Part shown: positions 27,576 through 38,586 of the stretch, piece by piece
Numbering within the stretch: position 1 is the first letter of the stretch
Layout of the letters: each line of letters opens with the position of its first letter
Source: Stenotrophomonas acidaminiphila
Lineage (GTDB): Bacteria; Pseudomonadota; Gammaproteobacteria; Xanthomonadales; Xanthomonadaceae
Assembly (NCBI GenBank): GCA_002951995.1
Contig: CP019797.1
Span: 666,501-730,500, forward strand
Direction of reading: 5' to 3'
Length of the DNA stretch: 64,000 nt
The notes under the pieces: model-generated
Told to the model about the DNA's origin: nothing
What the model saw: only the letters and a program-made list of their open reading frames with translations
Database searches by the model: none
Translations under genes and position numbers: made by a program

Positions 27576-28859
27576 ATGTCCGCTGTTCCCGCTTCCACGC
27601 CGCGCACCGGCATGGCGTCGTCGATCGCCATCGTCGGCGGCCTGTTCTTCATCCTTGGATTCTGTACCTGGATCAACGGGCCGCTGATCACCTTCGTCAA
27701 GCTCGCCTTCGAGGTCAGCGAGGTGTCAGCGTTCCTGGTGCTGATGGTGTTCTACCTGTCCTACTTCTTCCTGGCGCTGCCGGCGTCGCTGATCCTCAAC
27801 CGCACCGGCATGAAGAAGGGCCTGGCGCTGAGCCTGGCGGTGATGGCGGTGGGGGCCATGATGTTCGGCCAGTTCGCGACGCAGCGCTGGTTCGCCGGTG
27901 CGCTGGGCGGCCTGTTCGTGATCGGCGGCGGCATGGCGCTGCTGCAGACCGCGGTGAACCCCTACATCTCGATCCTCGGTCCGATCGAGGGCGCGGCCCA
28001 GCGCATCGCGCTGATGGGCATCTGCAACAAGGTCGCGGGCATCCTGGCGCCGATCGTGATCGGTTCGCTGGTGCTGCACGGCATCGGTGATCTCGACGCC
28101 CAGGTGCAGGTCGCGGACGCGGCCACCAAGGCGCAGCTGCTCAGCGATTTCGCCGCCAAGATCCATACCCCGTACATGGTGATCGCCGGGGTGCTGCTGC
28201 TGGTGGCGGTGGGCGTGCTGTTCTCGCCGCTGCCGGAAGTGCGCGCGGCCGAGGCCAACGCCGTGGCCGCCGACGGCGCCGCGGAAAAGCACAGCATCTT
28301 CCAGTTCCCGCACCTGTGGCTGGGCGTACTGTGTCTGTTCGTCTACGTCGGCGCCGAGGTGATGGCCGGCGACGCCATCGGCACCTACGGCCATGGCTTC
28401 GACCTGCCGCTGGACCAGACCAAGCTGTTCACCTCGTATACGCTGACGGCGATGCTGGTCGGCTATCTGGTCGGCCTGGTGCTGATCCCGCGCTTCATCT
28501 CGCAGGAGCGCTGGCTGGCGGTCTCGGCGGCGCTCGGCGTGCTGTTCAGCGTGGGCGCGTACGTCACCCACGGCTACGTCTCGGTAGGCTTCGTGGCCGC
28601 GCTGGGCTTCGCCAACGCGATGATGTGGCCGGCGATCTTCCCGCTGGCGATCCGCGGCCTGGGCCGCTTCACCCAGACCGGCTCGGCGCTGCTGGTGATG
28701 GGCATCGCCGGCGGCGCGATCATTCCGCAGGCGTTCGCGGTGCTCAAGCAGCATTTCGACTTCCAGCTGGTGTTCGCCGCGCTGATGGTGCCGTGCTACC
28801 TGTACATCCTCTATTTCGCTGTCCGCGGGCAGCGTGCGGGCCGCGCGCATGGCGGCTGA
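27576..28859 (+). CDS. nagP: N-acetylglucosamine MFS transporter NagP
   Basis: Inner-membrane sugar:proton symporter of 427 residues with about 12 hydrophobic segments, in the FHS (fucose/glucose-galactose) branch of the major facilitator superfamily. Segments include IAIVGGLFFILGFCTWINGPL near the start, FLVLMVFYLSYFFLALPASL, and NRTGMKKGLALSL with the basic loop typical of the fold. NPYISILGP and the late motif NAMMWPAIFPLAIRGLGRFT are characteristic. It is first in the catabolic operon, preceded by a good promoter and an operator, and followed by the regulator and GlcNAc enzymes. Function is assigned from family and context. Confidence 0.9.
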   Translation: MSAVPASTPRTGMASSIAIVGGLFFILGFCTWINGPLITFVKLAFEVSEVSAFLVLMVFYLSYFFLALPASLILNRTGMKKGLALSLAVMAVGAMMFGQFATQRWFAGALGGLFVIGGGMALLQTAVNPYISILGPIEGAAQRIALMGICNKVAGILAPIVIGSLVLHGIGDLDAQVQVADAATKAQLLSDFAAKIHTPYMVIAGVLLLVAVGVLFSPLPEVRAAEANAVAADGAAEKHSIFQFPHLWLGVLCLFVYVGAEVMAGDAIGTYGHGFDLPLDQTKLFTSYTLTAMLVGYLVGLVLIPRFISQERWLAVSAALGVLFSVGAYVTHGYVSVGFVAALGFANAMMWPAIFPLAIRGLGRFTQTGSALLVMGIAGGAIIPQAFAVLKQHFDFQLVFAALMVPCYLYILYFAVRGQRAGRAHGG

Positions 28860-28902
28860 ATCGAGCATCATGGCGGCCAGTCAGTCCAGCCAGGAAACCG
28901 TC

Positions 28903-29978
28903 ATGCGCAGGCCCACCATCAAGGACGTCGCCGAGCGGGCAAAGGTGTCGCTCAAGACCGTGTCGCGGGTCATCAACAACGAACCGTCGGTGATGCAGGC
29001 CACCCGCGCGCGGGTGCTGCGCGCGGTCGCCGAGCTGGATTACGAGCCGGATCCGTCGGCGCGCAACCTGCGCAGCAACACCACGTTCGTGATCGGGCTG
29101 GTCTACGACAACCCGAACCCGTACCACATCATCGGCGTGCAGAACGGCGTGCTGTCGGCCTGCCGCGAGACCGGCTTCGGCCTGCAGATCCATCCGTGCG
29201 ACTCGACCTCGCCGATGCTGGCCGAGGAACTGGCCGACTGGGTGCAGCGTTCGCGCCTGGCCGGGCTGGTGCTGACCGCGCCGATGTCCGAGCGCCCGGA
29301 GCTGGTGGCCGCGCTCAACGCGCGCGGGATCAAGACGGTGCGGATCATCGCCGCCACCGAAGACCCGGCCGACGGCGCCTGCGTGTTCGTCGACGACCGC
29401 GATGCCGCCTACGAGATCACCGAGCACCTGATCCAGCTCGGGCACCAGCGCATCGGCTTCCTGTGGGGCGGGCCGGAGCACCGCTCCAGCGGCGAGCGCT
29501 ATGCCGGCTACGAGGCCGCGCTCAAGGACTACGGCATCCCGCTGGACAAGCACCTGGTGATCCCGGGCGACTACACCTTCGACGATGGCTTCCGCGGTGC
29601 GCGCCGGCTGCTGGCGCTGCGCGAGCCGCCCACCGCGATCTTCGGCTCCAACGACGAGATCGCCGCCGGGGTGCTGGCGGCGGCCAACTCGGCCGGGCTC
29701 AACGTGCCCTACGACCTGTCCATCGCCGGTTTCGAGGACAGCCCGTTCTCGCGCCAGTCGTGGCCGGCGCTGACCACCGCCAAGCAGGCCACCGGCGACA
29801 TCGCCCGGCATGCCGCGCGGCTGCTGATCAGCCAGCTGCGCACCGACGCCTACGAGGACAACCCGGTGCAGCTGCAGAACCAGGGCTTCGTGCCGCAGCT
29901 GGTGGTGCGCGGCTCCACCGCGCCGCTGCGCCAGCAGCCGTTGCGGCCGCCTTCCCCTTCCCCGATCTTTCCGAGTAG
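28903..29978 (+). CDS. nagQ: LacI-family regulator NagQ (3' end affected by an apparent frameshift)
   Basis: DNA-binding repressor of about 358 residues. Helix-turn-helix at the N-terminus (TIKDVAERAKVSLKTVSRVINNE), then the periplasmic-binding-like effector domain (FVIGLVYDNPNPYHII, LVLTAPMSERPEL, LWGGPEHRSSGERYAGYEAAL, AIFGSNDEIAAGVLAAA). AGGAA 6 bases before the ATG at 28903 decides the start over two upstream ATGs. As given, the frame runs without a stop into the next gene. One extra C in the runs at 29954-29957 or 29960-29963 yields a natural end (FPDLSE, stop TAG at 29976-29978) five bases before the nagB-II ATG. Probably senses GlcNAc-6-phosphate and controls the three operator sites. 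Confidence 0.87.
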
Positions 29979-29982
29979 AACC

Positions 29983-31008
29983 ATGTTGCCCAGCGAGACC
30001 GAAACCCTGATGTTCAACGAGGCCGCGTCCAGCGCCTCGGTGATCGCCGCCCAGTTCGCCCGCAACCACGAGCGCGTGCGCGCGCTGGCCGCGGACCTGC
30101 GCCAGAACCCGCCGCCGTTCGTGGTCACCTGCGCGCGCGGCAGTTCCGATCATGCCGCGACCTACGCCAAGTACCTGTTCGAGACCCGGCTGGGGCTGGT
30201 GACCGCCTCGGCCTCGCCGTCGGTGGGGTCGGTCTACGAGGCCCGGCAGCAGCTGCAGGGCGCGCTGTACCTGGTGATCTCGCAGTCCGGCAAGAGCCCG
30301 GACCTGCTGCGCAACGCCGAGGCGGCCAAGGCCGCCGGCTCGCGCGTGGTGGCGCTGGTCAACGTCGAGGATTCGCCGCTGGCGCAGCTGGCCGATACGG
30401 TGATCCCGCTCGGTGCCGGTGCCGAGCGCAGCGTGGCCGCGACCAAGAGTTACCTGGCCTCGCTGGCCGCGATCCTGCAGTTGTGCGCCTACTGGCGCGA
30501 TGACCCGACCCTGATCGCCGCGCTCGACGCCCTGCCTGCGGCCCTGGCCCAGGCCTGGCAGTGCGACTGGAGCGCGCTCACCGAAGGCCTGGTCGATGCC
30601 CACAACCTGTTCGTGGTCGGCCGCGGCCCCGGCCTGGCCGCGGCGCAGGAGGCGGCGCTCAAGTTCAAGGAAACCTGTGGCCTGCATGCCGAAGGCTACA
30701 GCTCGGCGGAGGTCAAGCACGGGCCGATGGCGCTGGTCGGCCGCGATTTCCCGGTGCTGGCCTTCGCCCAGCCGGACGAGACCGGCGCCGGTACCCGCGC
30801 CCTGGCCGACGAGTTCGCCGCGCGTGGCGCACGCGTGTGGCTGGCGGGCGAGGGCGGCGACCTGCCGGTGGCGGCCGCGCCGCACCCGCTGTGCGCGCCG
30901 CTGCTGACGGTGCAGAGCTTCTACCGCGCGATCAACGCGCTGGCGCTGCGCCGGGGCCATAATCCGGACCTGCCGCCGCACCTGAACAAGGTGACCGAAA
31001 CCGTCTGA
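29983..31008 (+). CDS. Glucosamine-6-phosphate deaminase NagB-II (SIS family)
   Basis: Converts glucosamine-6-phosphate to fructose-6-phosphate and ammonia. The 341-residue protein has two SIS domains: the first with TCARGSSDHAATYAKYLFE and VISQSGKSPDLLRN, the second with VVGRGPGLAAAQEAALKFKE and EVKHGPMALV. It lacks the glutaminase domain of GlmS, which with operon context favours the deaminase. This class is unrelated to classical NagB. In the sequence as given the upstream frame is open through this gene, so a 701-residue NagQ-NagB-II fusion could be called; I treat it as a separate gene because the ATG at 29983 gives the family length and a one-base repair separates the two. Confidence 0.9.
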   Translation: MLPSETETLMFNEAASSASVIAAQFARNHERVRALAADLRQNPPPFVVTCARGSSDHAATYAKYLFETRLGLVTASASPSVGSVYEARQQLQGALYLVISQSGKSPDLLRNAEAAKAAGSRVVALVNVEDSPLAQLADTVIPLGAGAERSVAATKSYLASLAAILQLCAYWRDDPTLIAALDALPAALAQAWQCDWSALTEGLVDAHNLFVVGRGPGLAAAQEAALKFKETCGLHAEGYSSAEVKHGPMALVGRDFPVLAFAQPDETGAGTRALADEFAARGARVWLAGEGGDLPVAAAPHPLCAPLLTVQSFYRAINALALRRGHNPDLPPHLNKVTETV

Positions 31009-31183
31009 GCGCCGGTCCCCGGCCTGCGCGGCGGGCCGCGCGTCGCAGGGGGCGGCACAGGCCGCCGCCGGCTCACCGCGCAGGCGCGCGCGACCTGCCG
31101 CCGCCGCCATCGAACGGGCAGGGACGCTGCCGTTGTTCATCCTCCCGGCGCAGGGCTGCGGGAGGGCATCCGGAACCAAGAAG

Positions 31184-32323
31184 ATGACCAGCTACGCATT
31201 GACCCACGCCCGCATCCTGGGCAACGACGACTTCCACTCCGGCCACGCGGTACTGGTGCAGGACGGCAAGGTGGCGGCGGTACTGCCCGAGGCCTCGCTG
31301 CCGGCAGGCGTGCCGCGGCACGATCTGGGCGGCGGCTGGCTGCTGCCGGGCTTCATCGACGTGCAGGTCAACGGCGGTGGTGGCGCGCTGCTCAACAACG
31401 CCCCGGACGTGGCGTCGCTGCGCACGATGATGCGCGGGCACCGCCGCTTCGGCACCACCGGCATGATGCCGACCCTGATCAGCGACGATGCGGCGGTGAT
31501 GGCCCAGGCCATCGCCGCGGTGCGCCAGGCCATCGCCGAAGGCGTCCCCGGCATCCTCGGCATCCATCTGGAAGGCCCGTACATCGCGCCGGCGCGCAAG
31601 GGCACCCACGATGCCGGCAAGTTCCGCGTGCCGGGGCCGGACGAGGTGGCGATGGCGACCGCGCTCGACAACGGTGTCACCGTGATCACGCTGGCACCCG
31701 AGCGGGTGCCGGTGGAGACCATCCGCGCGATGGTCGGCAACGGCGCCATCGTCTGCGCCGGCCACACCGCCGGCAGTTACGAGGAAACCCGCGCCGGCCT
31801 GGAGGCCGGCATCAGCGGCTTCACCCACCTCTACAACGCGATGACGCCGCTGCAGGGGCGCGAACCCGGCGTGGTCGGCGCCGCGCTGGAGGACCCGCAC
31901 AGCTGGTGCGGGGTGATCGTCGATGGCGTGCACGTGCACCCGGCCAGCCTGCGCGTGGCGCTGGCGGCCAAGCCGCGCGGCAAGGTGATGCTGGTGACCG
32001 ATGCCATGCCGATGGTCGGCGCCGACGATCCGTCGTTCGCGCTGTATGGCGAGGTCATCACCGCCGTCGATGGCGTGGTGCGCAACGCCGCCGGCTCGCT
32101 CGCCGGCTCGGCGCTGGACATGGCCACCGCGGTGCGCAACACGGTCAGGCTGCTGGGGCTGCCGTTGGCCGAAGCCGCGCGCATGGCCTCGACGTATCCG
32201 GCGCAGTTCCTGCGCGTGGACGACCGTTACGGGCATATCGCCGCGGGTTACCAGGCGGATTTCGTGCTGCTGGATGAAAGGCTGCAGGTGCAGGCGACGT
32301 GGATCGCCGGGCAGCGCGAGTGA
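31184..32323 (+). CDS. nagA: N-acetylglucosamine-6-phosphate deacetylase
   Basis: Removes acetate from GlcNAc-6-phosphate to give glucosamine-6-phosphate in the cytoplasm. The 379-residue amidohydrolase has WLLPGFIDVQVNG, the metal ligand Glu in GIHLEGPYIAPARKGTHD, His ligands in CAGHTAGSYEE and FTHLYNAMTPLQGREPG, the substrate His in VDGVHVHP, and the catalytic Asp in LVTDAMPMVG. The ATG at 31184 gives the usual N-terminus; the longer frame to 31133 has no support. It lies 175 bp after nagB-II. Last catabolic enzyme of the operon. Confidence 0.94.
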   Translation: MTSYALTHARILGNDDFHSGHAVLVQDGKVAAVLPEASLPAGVPRHDLGGGWLLPGFIDVQVNGGGGALLNNAPDVASLRTMMRGHRRFGTTGMMPTLISDDAAVMAQAIAAVRQAIAEGVPGILGIHLEGPYIAPARKGTHDAGKFRVPGPDEVAMATALDNGVTVITLAPERVPVETIRAMVGNGAIVCAGHTAGSYEETRAGLEAGISGFTHLYNAMTPLQGREPGVVGAALEDPHSWCGVIVDGVHVHPASLRVALAAKPRGKVMLVTDAMPMVGADDPSFALYGEVITAVDGVVRNAAGSLAGSALDMATAVRNTVRLLGLPLAEAARMASTYPAQFLRVDDRYGHIAAGYQADFVLLDERLQVQATWIAGQRE

Positions 32324-32916
<593 letters not shown>

Positions 32917-34005
32917 ATGAGCAGTTCCCCATCCAGCCAGACACCCACCCGCTTTGCATCGGTCGATGCGCTGCGCGGCATCACCGTCGCGGCCATGCTG
33001 CTGGTCAACAACCCGGGCACCTGGAGCCACGTGTACGCGCCGCTGGAACACGCGGAGTGGAACGGCTGCACGCCCACCGACCTGGTGTTCCCGTTCTTCC
33101 TGGTGATTGTCGGCGTGTCGATCGCGCTGGGCGTGGTGCCGCGGGTCGAGCAGGGTGCCGACCGCGCCGCGCTGAGCCGTACGGTGCTGGTGCGGGCGGC
33201 ACGCATCGTCGGTCTGGGCCTGCTGCTGCACCTGCTGGCGTGGTGGTGGCTGGACCTGGCGCATTACCGTCCGCTGGGGGTGCTGCAGCGTATCGGCGTG
33301 TGTTTCGCCGCCGTCGGCGCGCTGGCGATCTGGTCGCGCGCGACCACGCAGTGGGCCTGCCTGCTGTTGTTGCTGTCCGGCTACGCGGCGCTGCTGGCCG
33401 CGGGGGGCACGCTCGAGCCGTGGCACAACCTGCCCAGTCGCGTGGACACCGTCGTGTTCGGCGACCTGGCTTACCGCTACGACGCCGCCACCGGGCTGGG
33501 GCATGATCCGGAAGGGCTGCTGTCGACGCTCGGCGCCCTGGCCTCGACCCTGCTCGGCCTGCGCGCCGGCGCGCTGCTGCGCCAGGGCCGTGCGGCGCGG
33601 CTGCTCCCGGCCGCGCTGGTGCTGTTGCTGCTGGGGGCGCTGTGGTCCAGCTGGCAGCCGCTCAACAAGAACCTGTGGACGCCGTCCTACGTGCTGTGGA
33701 CGTCCGGTTGGGCACTGGCTGCGCTGTGGCTGGCGCACGTGCTCATCGACCGCGTGCAGTGGCCGCCGCTGGGCCGGCGCTTCGGCGTCAATGCGATCAC
33801 CGCCTACGCCGGCTCCGGGGTGACGGTGCTGGCATTGCTGGGCACCGGCAGCTGGGGGTGGCTGTACAGCCACGTGTTCGATCGCTGGATCACCCCGCTG
33901 GCCGGTGCCGAAGCCGCCTCGCTGGCGATGGCCATCGCCTTCGTCGCGGCCTGGTGGCTGCCGATGTGGTGGCTGGACCGGCGCCGGATCTACCTGAAGA
34001 TCTAG
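32917..34005 (+). CDS. nagX: NagX-like membrane protein (heparan-alpha-glucosaminide N-acetyltransferase family)
   Basis: A 362-residue inner-membrane protein with about ten hydrophobic segments. The start FASVDALRGITVAAMLLVNNPG and CTPTDLVFPFFLVIVGVSIAL, with WWLDLAHYRPLGVLQRIGVCF, match the DUF5009/HGSNAT family. Human HGSNAT transfers acetyl from cytosolic acetyl-CoA to glucosamine ends across a membrane; bacterial NagX, found in xanthomonad and alteromonad GlcNAc loci, is proposed to help use glucosamine by acetylating it. Fits the locus: glucosamine made into GlcNAc can enter by NagP. The 593-bp gap to nagA suggests separate transcription. Confidence 0.86.
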   Translation: MSSSPSSQTPTRFASVDALRGITVAAMLLVNNPGTWSHVYAPLEHAEWNGCTPTDLVFPFFLVIVGVSIALGVVPRVEQGADRAALSRTVLVRAARIVGLGLLLHLLAWWWLDLAHYRPLGVLQRIGVCFAAVGALAIWSRATTQWACLLLLLSGYAALLAAGGTLEPWHNLPSRVDTVVFGDLAYRYDAATGLGHDPEGLLSTLGALASTLLGLRAGALLRQGRAARLLPAALVLLLLGALWSSWQPLNKNLWTPSYVLWTSGWALAALWLAHVLIDRVQWPPLGRRFGVNAITAYAGSGVTVLALLGTGSWGWLYSHVFDRWITPLAGAEAASLAMAIAFVAAWWLPMWWLDRRRIYLKI

Positions 34006-34124
34006 CCCCCAAAGCCGGGTCCGCGCCCATTCCCCGGGCAACGGACGTTGACCTGGGCCTGTTCCCGGCGCTGTTCTATCCTGCATCGGTAGCGATTAGC
34101 GATGTGCCATGGGATGGAACCACG

Positions 34125-35207
34125 ATGTGCAGGAAGCGGAAACGCGCGCTGGCGGTGATGCTGTGGATGGCGATGCTGCCGGCGTGGGCGCTATCGGCCA
34201 CCCCGGTGCCCTCGTTGCCTGCGCGGGAGCAGATGCTGGGCCTGCTGGAGCAACGGGCGCTGCATCGGAACCTGGTGGACTGGAGGGCGTTGCGTCGCGA
34301 GCTTGCCGCGACCACCGATGCCGAACGGCAACGCGCGCTGCTGGCCGACGCCATCCACCGCGCGACCGCCGGTCATGGCGGGTGGATGGCGGCCGCGGAG
34401 CTGCGCGACAGGTACCGCGCGGCGGCGCCCGCGGCCGCGCTGCCCGCGGCTGTGGAAGCGTCTGCTGCGCCGGAGGCCGGGCGGATCGACCCGCGGCTAG
34501 GTCGGATCACGATCGGGCCCTATCTGCCCGATCCGGGGCTCACCCGCGCGCAGCAGCGGGAAGCCGAGCAGCAGCACGCGCAGCGTCTGCGGGACACGCT
34601 CTGGGGCCTGGACGATGGCAGCCGTTGCGGCTGGATCGTGGACCTGGCCGACAACACCGGCGGCAACATGTGGCCGATGCTGCTGGGGGTGGGGCCGCTG
34701 CTGCGCGGCCGCGTCGGTGGCACGGACGTGGTCGGGCATTTCCAGGATGCAGGCGGGCTGCAGCCATGGCGCTACCGCGACGGTGCGGTCTGGGTGGGCC
34801 AGGCCCTGCGGCTGGCGGCGGACGACGCGGGCCGGCGCCTGCGCCATCCCGAGGCACCGCTCGCGGTGCTCCAGTCCGGGCGTACCGCCAGTTCCGGCGA
34901 GGCCATCGTGCTGGCGCTGCGCGGACGTCGCGGCAGCCGCAGTTTCGGCACGCCGACGATGGGCTACTCCACTGGCAACGTTCCGGTGACACTGGTCGAC
35001 GGCAGCACGCTGCTGCTCACCACCACGGTGATGAAGGACCGCAACGGCATGGGCGATGGCAGCCGCATCGTTGCGGATGTTCCGGCGGCGCTGCCGGCCG
35101 ATGCGCTGCGCCTGGCGCAGGCATGGCTGCTGGCGCAGCCGGCCTGTGGCGGAAAACCCACGGGAAGTGCAGGGGCAGGCGCGCCATCCTGGAAAACCGC
35201 CCCCTGA
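34125..35207 (+). CDS. S41-family peptidase-like protein
   Basis: A 360-residue protein with a signal peptide (RALAVMLWMAMLPAWALSAT). The C-terminal half resembles the catalytic core of tail-specific (S41) proteases: CGWIVDLADNTGGNMWPM, then LAVLQSGRTASSGEAIVLALRGR where the Ser of SSGE is the expected nucleophile, and FGTPTMGYSTGN. There is no PDZ domain, so it is a minimal form. Substrate unknown; periplasmic or outer-membrane location inferred. An ATG near 34109 begins a different frame and is not used. The gene ends 10 bp before the convergent cca gene. It is not clearly part of the GlcNAc system. Confidence 0.8.
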   Translation: MCRKRKRALAVMLWMAMLPAWALSATPVPSLPAREQMLGLLEQRALHRNLVDWRALRRELAATTDAERQRALLADAIHRATAGHGGWMAAAELRDRYRAAAPAAALPAAVEASAAPEAGRIDPRLGRITIGPYLPDPGLTRAQQREAEQQHAQRLRDTLWGLDDGSRCGWIVDLADNTGGNMWPMLLGVGPLLRGRVGGTDVVGHFQDAGGLQPWRYRDGAVWVGQALRLAADDAGRRLRHPEAPLAVLQSGRTASSGEAIVLALRGRRGSRSFGTPTMGYSTGNVPVTLVDGSTLLLTTTVMKDRNGMGDGSRIVADVPAALPADALRLAQAWLLAQPACGGKPTGSAGAGAPSWKTAP

Positions 35208-35217
35208 CTGGTTCTCC

Positions 35218-36444
35218 CTATGCCCGGCGTGCCGCGCCGATGGCGTTGATCCGGGCCTTGTTCAAGGCTTCGCCCACCGCCGGGCCGCTGAGGCCTTCGG
35301 CGGCGAGGTCGCGCGCATTGATCGCCAGCGCCGCGGCATGCAGGCGCAGCAGCGTGGCGCGTTGCGGGTACTCGCTGTCCTCGAAACCGAGCCGGCCGCG
35401 CTTGTCGCATTCGCAGGCCAGCGCCATCTGCGCGATGCGCTCCGGGCGCCTGAAGCCGTCGCAGCGCTGCAGCAGGTCCAGTACGGTGGCGTCGCGCAGT
35501 TCGTCGATCCGGTGCACGTTGAGATGCTCGCGGCACACCGCCGCGGCCAGCTGGCGGTGGTCGGCGGGGATGCGCAGGCGGTCGCACAGCGCCGCCAGCG
35601 GCTTCAGCCCGCGCTGTTCGTGCATGACATGGCGTGGCAGCTGGTCGGCCGGGGTGAGTGCCTTGCCGAGATCATGGGTGAGCGCGGCGAAGCCGATGAG
35701 GTCGTCGCCCGGCGCCAGCCGCGCGGCCATGTCGCTGACCATTTCCTGGTGCACCCCGGTGTCCACTTCCGGGTGGAATTCGACGCGCTGCGGGATGCCG
35801 TACAGCGCGGCCACTTCCGGCAGGATCGGCGCCAGTGCGCCGGTATCGTGCAGGGTGCGCAGGAATGCCGAAGGGCGCGCCGCGCGCAGCGCCTTGCGCA
35901 GTTCCTGCCAGATGCGTTCGGGTACCAGCGCGTCCAGTTCGCCGCTGGCGGCGATCTCCCGCATCAGCGCGGCGGTTTCCGGGGCCAGGGTGAAACCCAG
36001 CGGCGCGAAGCGCGCCATGAACCGTGCCGCGCGCAGTACCCGCAGCGGATCCTCGACGAAGGCCGGGCCGACGTGGCGCAGCACGCGCGCCTGGAGGTCG
36101 CGCGCGCCGCCCCAGGGGTCGACCAGCGTGCCGCTGTCCTCGTCGCAGGCGATGGCATTGATGGTGAAGTCGCGGCGTTGCAGGTCCTGCTCCAGCGTCA
36201 CCGACGGGTCGGCGTCGACCACGAAGCCGCGGTAGCCGCGTCCGCTCTTGCGCTCGGTGCGCGCCAGCGCGTGTTCCTCGCCGGTATGCGGGTGCAGGAA
36301 CACCGGGAAGTCGCGGCCCACGGCCTTGAAGCCACGCGCCTCCATCTGCTGCTGGGTGGCGCCGACCACCACCCAGTCGCGGTCGCCCGCATCCAGCCCC
36401 AGCAGCCGGTCGCGGACCGCGCCGCCGACCAGGTAGGTCTTCAT
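35218..36444 (-). CDS. cca: CCA-adding tRNA nucleotidyltransferase (multifunctional)
   Basis: Adds or repairs the 3' CCA of tRNAs without a template. The 408-residue protein has the class II nucleotidyltransferase N-terminus ([13 protein letters not shown]), the acidic motif [23 protein letters not shown] and [11 protein letters not shown], then an HD domain ([14 protein letters not shown]) with phosphodiesterase/phosphatase function as in E. coli Cca (412 residues). The start overlaps the stop of slt by 3 bases, so the pair is translationally coupled, an arrangement I would expect to be conserved in relatives. Confidence 0.95.
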   Translation of the reverse strand: MKTYLVGGAVRDRLLGLDAGDRDWVVVGATQQQMEARGFKAVGRDFPVFLHPHTGEEHALARTERKSGRGYRGFVVDADPSVTLEQDLQRRDFTINAIACDEDSGTLVDPWGGARDLQARVLRHVGPAFVEDPLRVLRAARFMARFAPLGFTLAPETAALMREIAASGELDALVPERIWQELRKALRAARPSAFLRTLHDTGALAPILPEVAALYGIPQRVEFHPEVDTGVHQEMVSDMAARLAPGDDLIGFAALTHDLGKALTPADQLPRHVMHEQRGLKPLAALCDRLRIPADHRQLAAAVCREHLNVHRIDELRDATVLDLLQRCDGFRRPERIAQMALACECDKRGRLGFEDSEYPQRATLLRLHAAALAINARDLAAEGLSGPAVGEALNKARINAIGAARRA

Positions 36445-38399
36445 GCGCCGTCCTTGGCCGCCGGGCAGGCGAAGCCGCGCGACGCCGGGACGTTGCGGCC
36501 GGCGATGCGGTCGCCCAGCGGCACCGCCTTGCCGTTGAGGCGCCAGTCGTAGATCACGCTGAACGCAAGCACGCGCGCGACGTACTCGCGCGTCTCCTTG
36601 TAGCTGATGGTCTCGATCCAGAAGTCGGGGTCGTAGCCCGGCCGCTGCGACTGCCAGCGCGCCGTCGGCGTGGGCCCGGCGTTGTAGGCGGCGATGGTGA
36701 CGTAGGGCAGGCCGCCGTAGGTGTCCAGCAGCTGCCGCAGGTAGGCGGTGCCGATGGCGATGTTGGTGTCCGGATCGTAAAGGCTGGCCGCGCCGCCGTA
36801 GCCGTCGAGCCCGATGCGCCGGGCGACGCTGGCGCCGGTGGCGGGCAGCACCTGCATCAGCCCCAGGGCGTTGGCCGGCGAGCGCGCGTTCGGGTTGAAG
36901 ATGCTCTCGGCGCGGATCTCGGCGGCGACCCACGCCGGATCCAGCGCGTTGCGCGCCGCTTCGCGGCGGATGGTGTCGTCGTGGTACAGCGGGAACCGCA
37001 GCGCGTACAGGCGCATCTCCTGCGGCCCCTTGAGGGCGAACACGGCGCGGTCGAACCAGCCCGCCTCACCCGCCACTTCGACGGCCAGCCGGCGCCGGGT
37101 GTCGTCGAACCGCGACAGCGCGTCGGCCCATTCGCGCGCGGCCCAGGTGGCGCGGTCGATGCGGAACAGTTCCAGCGCGCGCACCAGCGCCGGGTCGCGC
37201 GCCACCGCCGCGCGCGCCTGCGCGTCGCTGCCGGGGTTCCACGGACACAGCGCGTAGGGCTGGCGCAGCTTGTCGGCGGCAAGGAAGCCATGGAAGGTCG
37301 GCTCGGTGGCGACGGCGCGGTACAGCGGCATGGCCTCGGCGGCCCTGCCGGTCTTTTCCAGCAGCCGTGCCTCGAACCAGCGCCAGCGCGAGTCACCGCG
37401 CTGGTTCGCGGGCATCGCCCGGATCGCGGCCAGCGCCGCGGGCCAGTCGCCGCGCGCCATCGCTTCGCGCGCGCGCCATTCGTGCAGGCGCTCGTCGTAC
37501 GCCGATTCCGGGACCGCGGCCAACCGCCGCGCCGAATCCGGCAGGTAGGACGCCACCGTCCACAACGCGATCTGGTAGCGCACCTGCGCCTGCTGCGCGG
37601 CGTCCAGCCGCAGCGCCTGCGCATACTGCGGCAACTGCCGTTCGGCGGCGTCGGGGTCGGTCCGCGCCAGCTTTGCCAGGCCGTCGCTGGCGATGCGCCG
37701 GCTGCGTTCGTTCTGCGGCCACTTCAACGCGCGCACGTCCGGTTTGTCGACGAACGCGGCGTAATTATTGGCCAGGGCCAGCTCGGCGGCCGGCAGACCG
37801 CGCGCGGCCGCGCGCATCACCCCGGGCTGCTGGGCGTCGGCCGCGGCGTCGATGCGCTCCCAGCGCAGTGCCGGGGTCAGCCCGCCGCGCTCGGCCAGGC
37901 CGGCGAACACCGGATCGCACGCATCGGGCAGCGACTTGCCGCTGCTGCGCCACAGCGCCTGCGCGTCGCGGATCCAGCCGGCATCGGCCTTGCCGGTGGC
38001 CAGGCGTGCGTTGAGCTCGGCGCACTGCAGCCCGGGGTCGTTGCTGGGCCGCCAGTTGGCGAGCAGGGTCGGCCAGTCCTGGCGCCGCGCCAGCGCCGGC
38101 AGCCACGCGGCGCGGAATGCCTCGGCCACGGCCTGGCCCTGGTAGCGCTTGAGGAAGTCCAGCGCCTGCGGCGTGTCCACGGTGTCGATGCCACGGCGCA
38201 GCGCGCTGTATTCGAGCCAGCCGTACAGCGGGTGGTCGCGCAGGCCCGCGCTCGCGGCGGCATCGAACTGGCCGCGTTCGGCGTTGTCGATGGCCACGCG
38301 CATGGCCGCGCGCCGGGCGTCGAGGGTCTGTGCGCCGGTGCCGGTACAGGCCAGCAGCAGGGACGCGGCGAAAGGCAGCAGGCAGGTCGTTCGTTTCAT
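36441..38399 (-). CDS. slt: Soluble lytic murein transglycosylase (Slt70-like)
   Basis: Cleaves peptidoglycan glycan strands to 1,6-anhydromuropeptides in the periplasm. 652 residues: signal peptide ([20 protein letters not shown]), a long alpha-helical superhelix (U and L domains, residues about 30-460), then the SLT catalytic domain with Glu in [28 protein letters not shown] and [14 protein letters not shown]. Length agrees with E. coli Slt70 (645). LLACT might also act as a lipobox. The TTG two codons upstream is less likely than ATG 38399. Its products feed muropeptide recycling, a possible link to the NamZ and GH20 genes. Confidence 0.93.
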   Translation of the reverse strand: MKRTTCLLPFAASLLLACTGTGAQTLDARRAAMRVAIDNAERGQFDAAASAGLRDHPLYGWLEYSALRRGIDTVDTPQALDFLKRYQGQAVAEAFRAAWLPALARRQDWPTLLANWRPSNDPGLQCAELNARLATGKADAGWIRDAQALWRSSGKSLPDACDPVFAGLAERGGLTPALRWERIDAAADAQQPGVMRAAARGLPAAELALANNYAAFVDKPDVRALKWPQNERSRRIASDGLAKLARTDPDAAERQLPQYAQALRLDAAQQAQVRYQIALWTVASYLPDSARRLAAVPESAYDERLHEWRAREAMARGDWPAALAAIRAMPANQRGDSRWRWFEARLLEKTGRAAEAMPLYRAVATEPTFHGFLAADKLRQPYALCPWNPGSDAQARAAVARDPALVRALELFRIDRATWAAREWADALSRFDDTRRRLAVEVAGEAGWFDRAVFALKGPQEMRLYALRFPLYHDDTIRREAARNALDPAWVAAEIRAESIFNPNARSPANALGLMQVLPATGASVARRIGLDGYGGAASLYDPDTNIAIGTAYLRQLLDTYGGLPYVTIAAYNAGPTPTARWQSQRPGYDPDFWIETISYKETREYVARVLAFSVIYDWRLNGKAVPLGDRIAGRNVPASRGFACPAAKDGA

Positions 38400-38586
38400 C
38401 GGCAAAGCATAGCCGGGGCATCGTCAACAGCGCCGCGGCGATTCCGGCTCGCGCATGAACATCGCCGTCGCGCGGCCGCTGAACCGAAACGCGGGCTGAA
38501 CGTGACCGGCCGCGCCGCTGCCGTGCGCCGCTGTGGCCGGCGTAGTGTCGACACCGGGGCGCTACGCCTCGCCGAAGGAGCGGAGC

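Noticed and set aside
28903..31008. True NagQ-NagB-II fusion protein
   Set aside because: A single missing C explains the absent stop, and the downstream ATG gives an exact family-length NagB-II; kept only as a finding to be checked.
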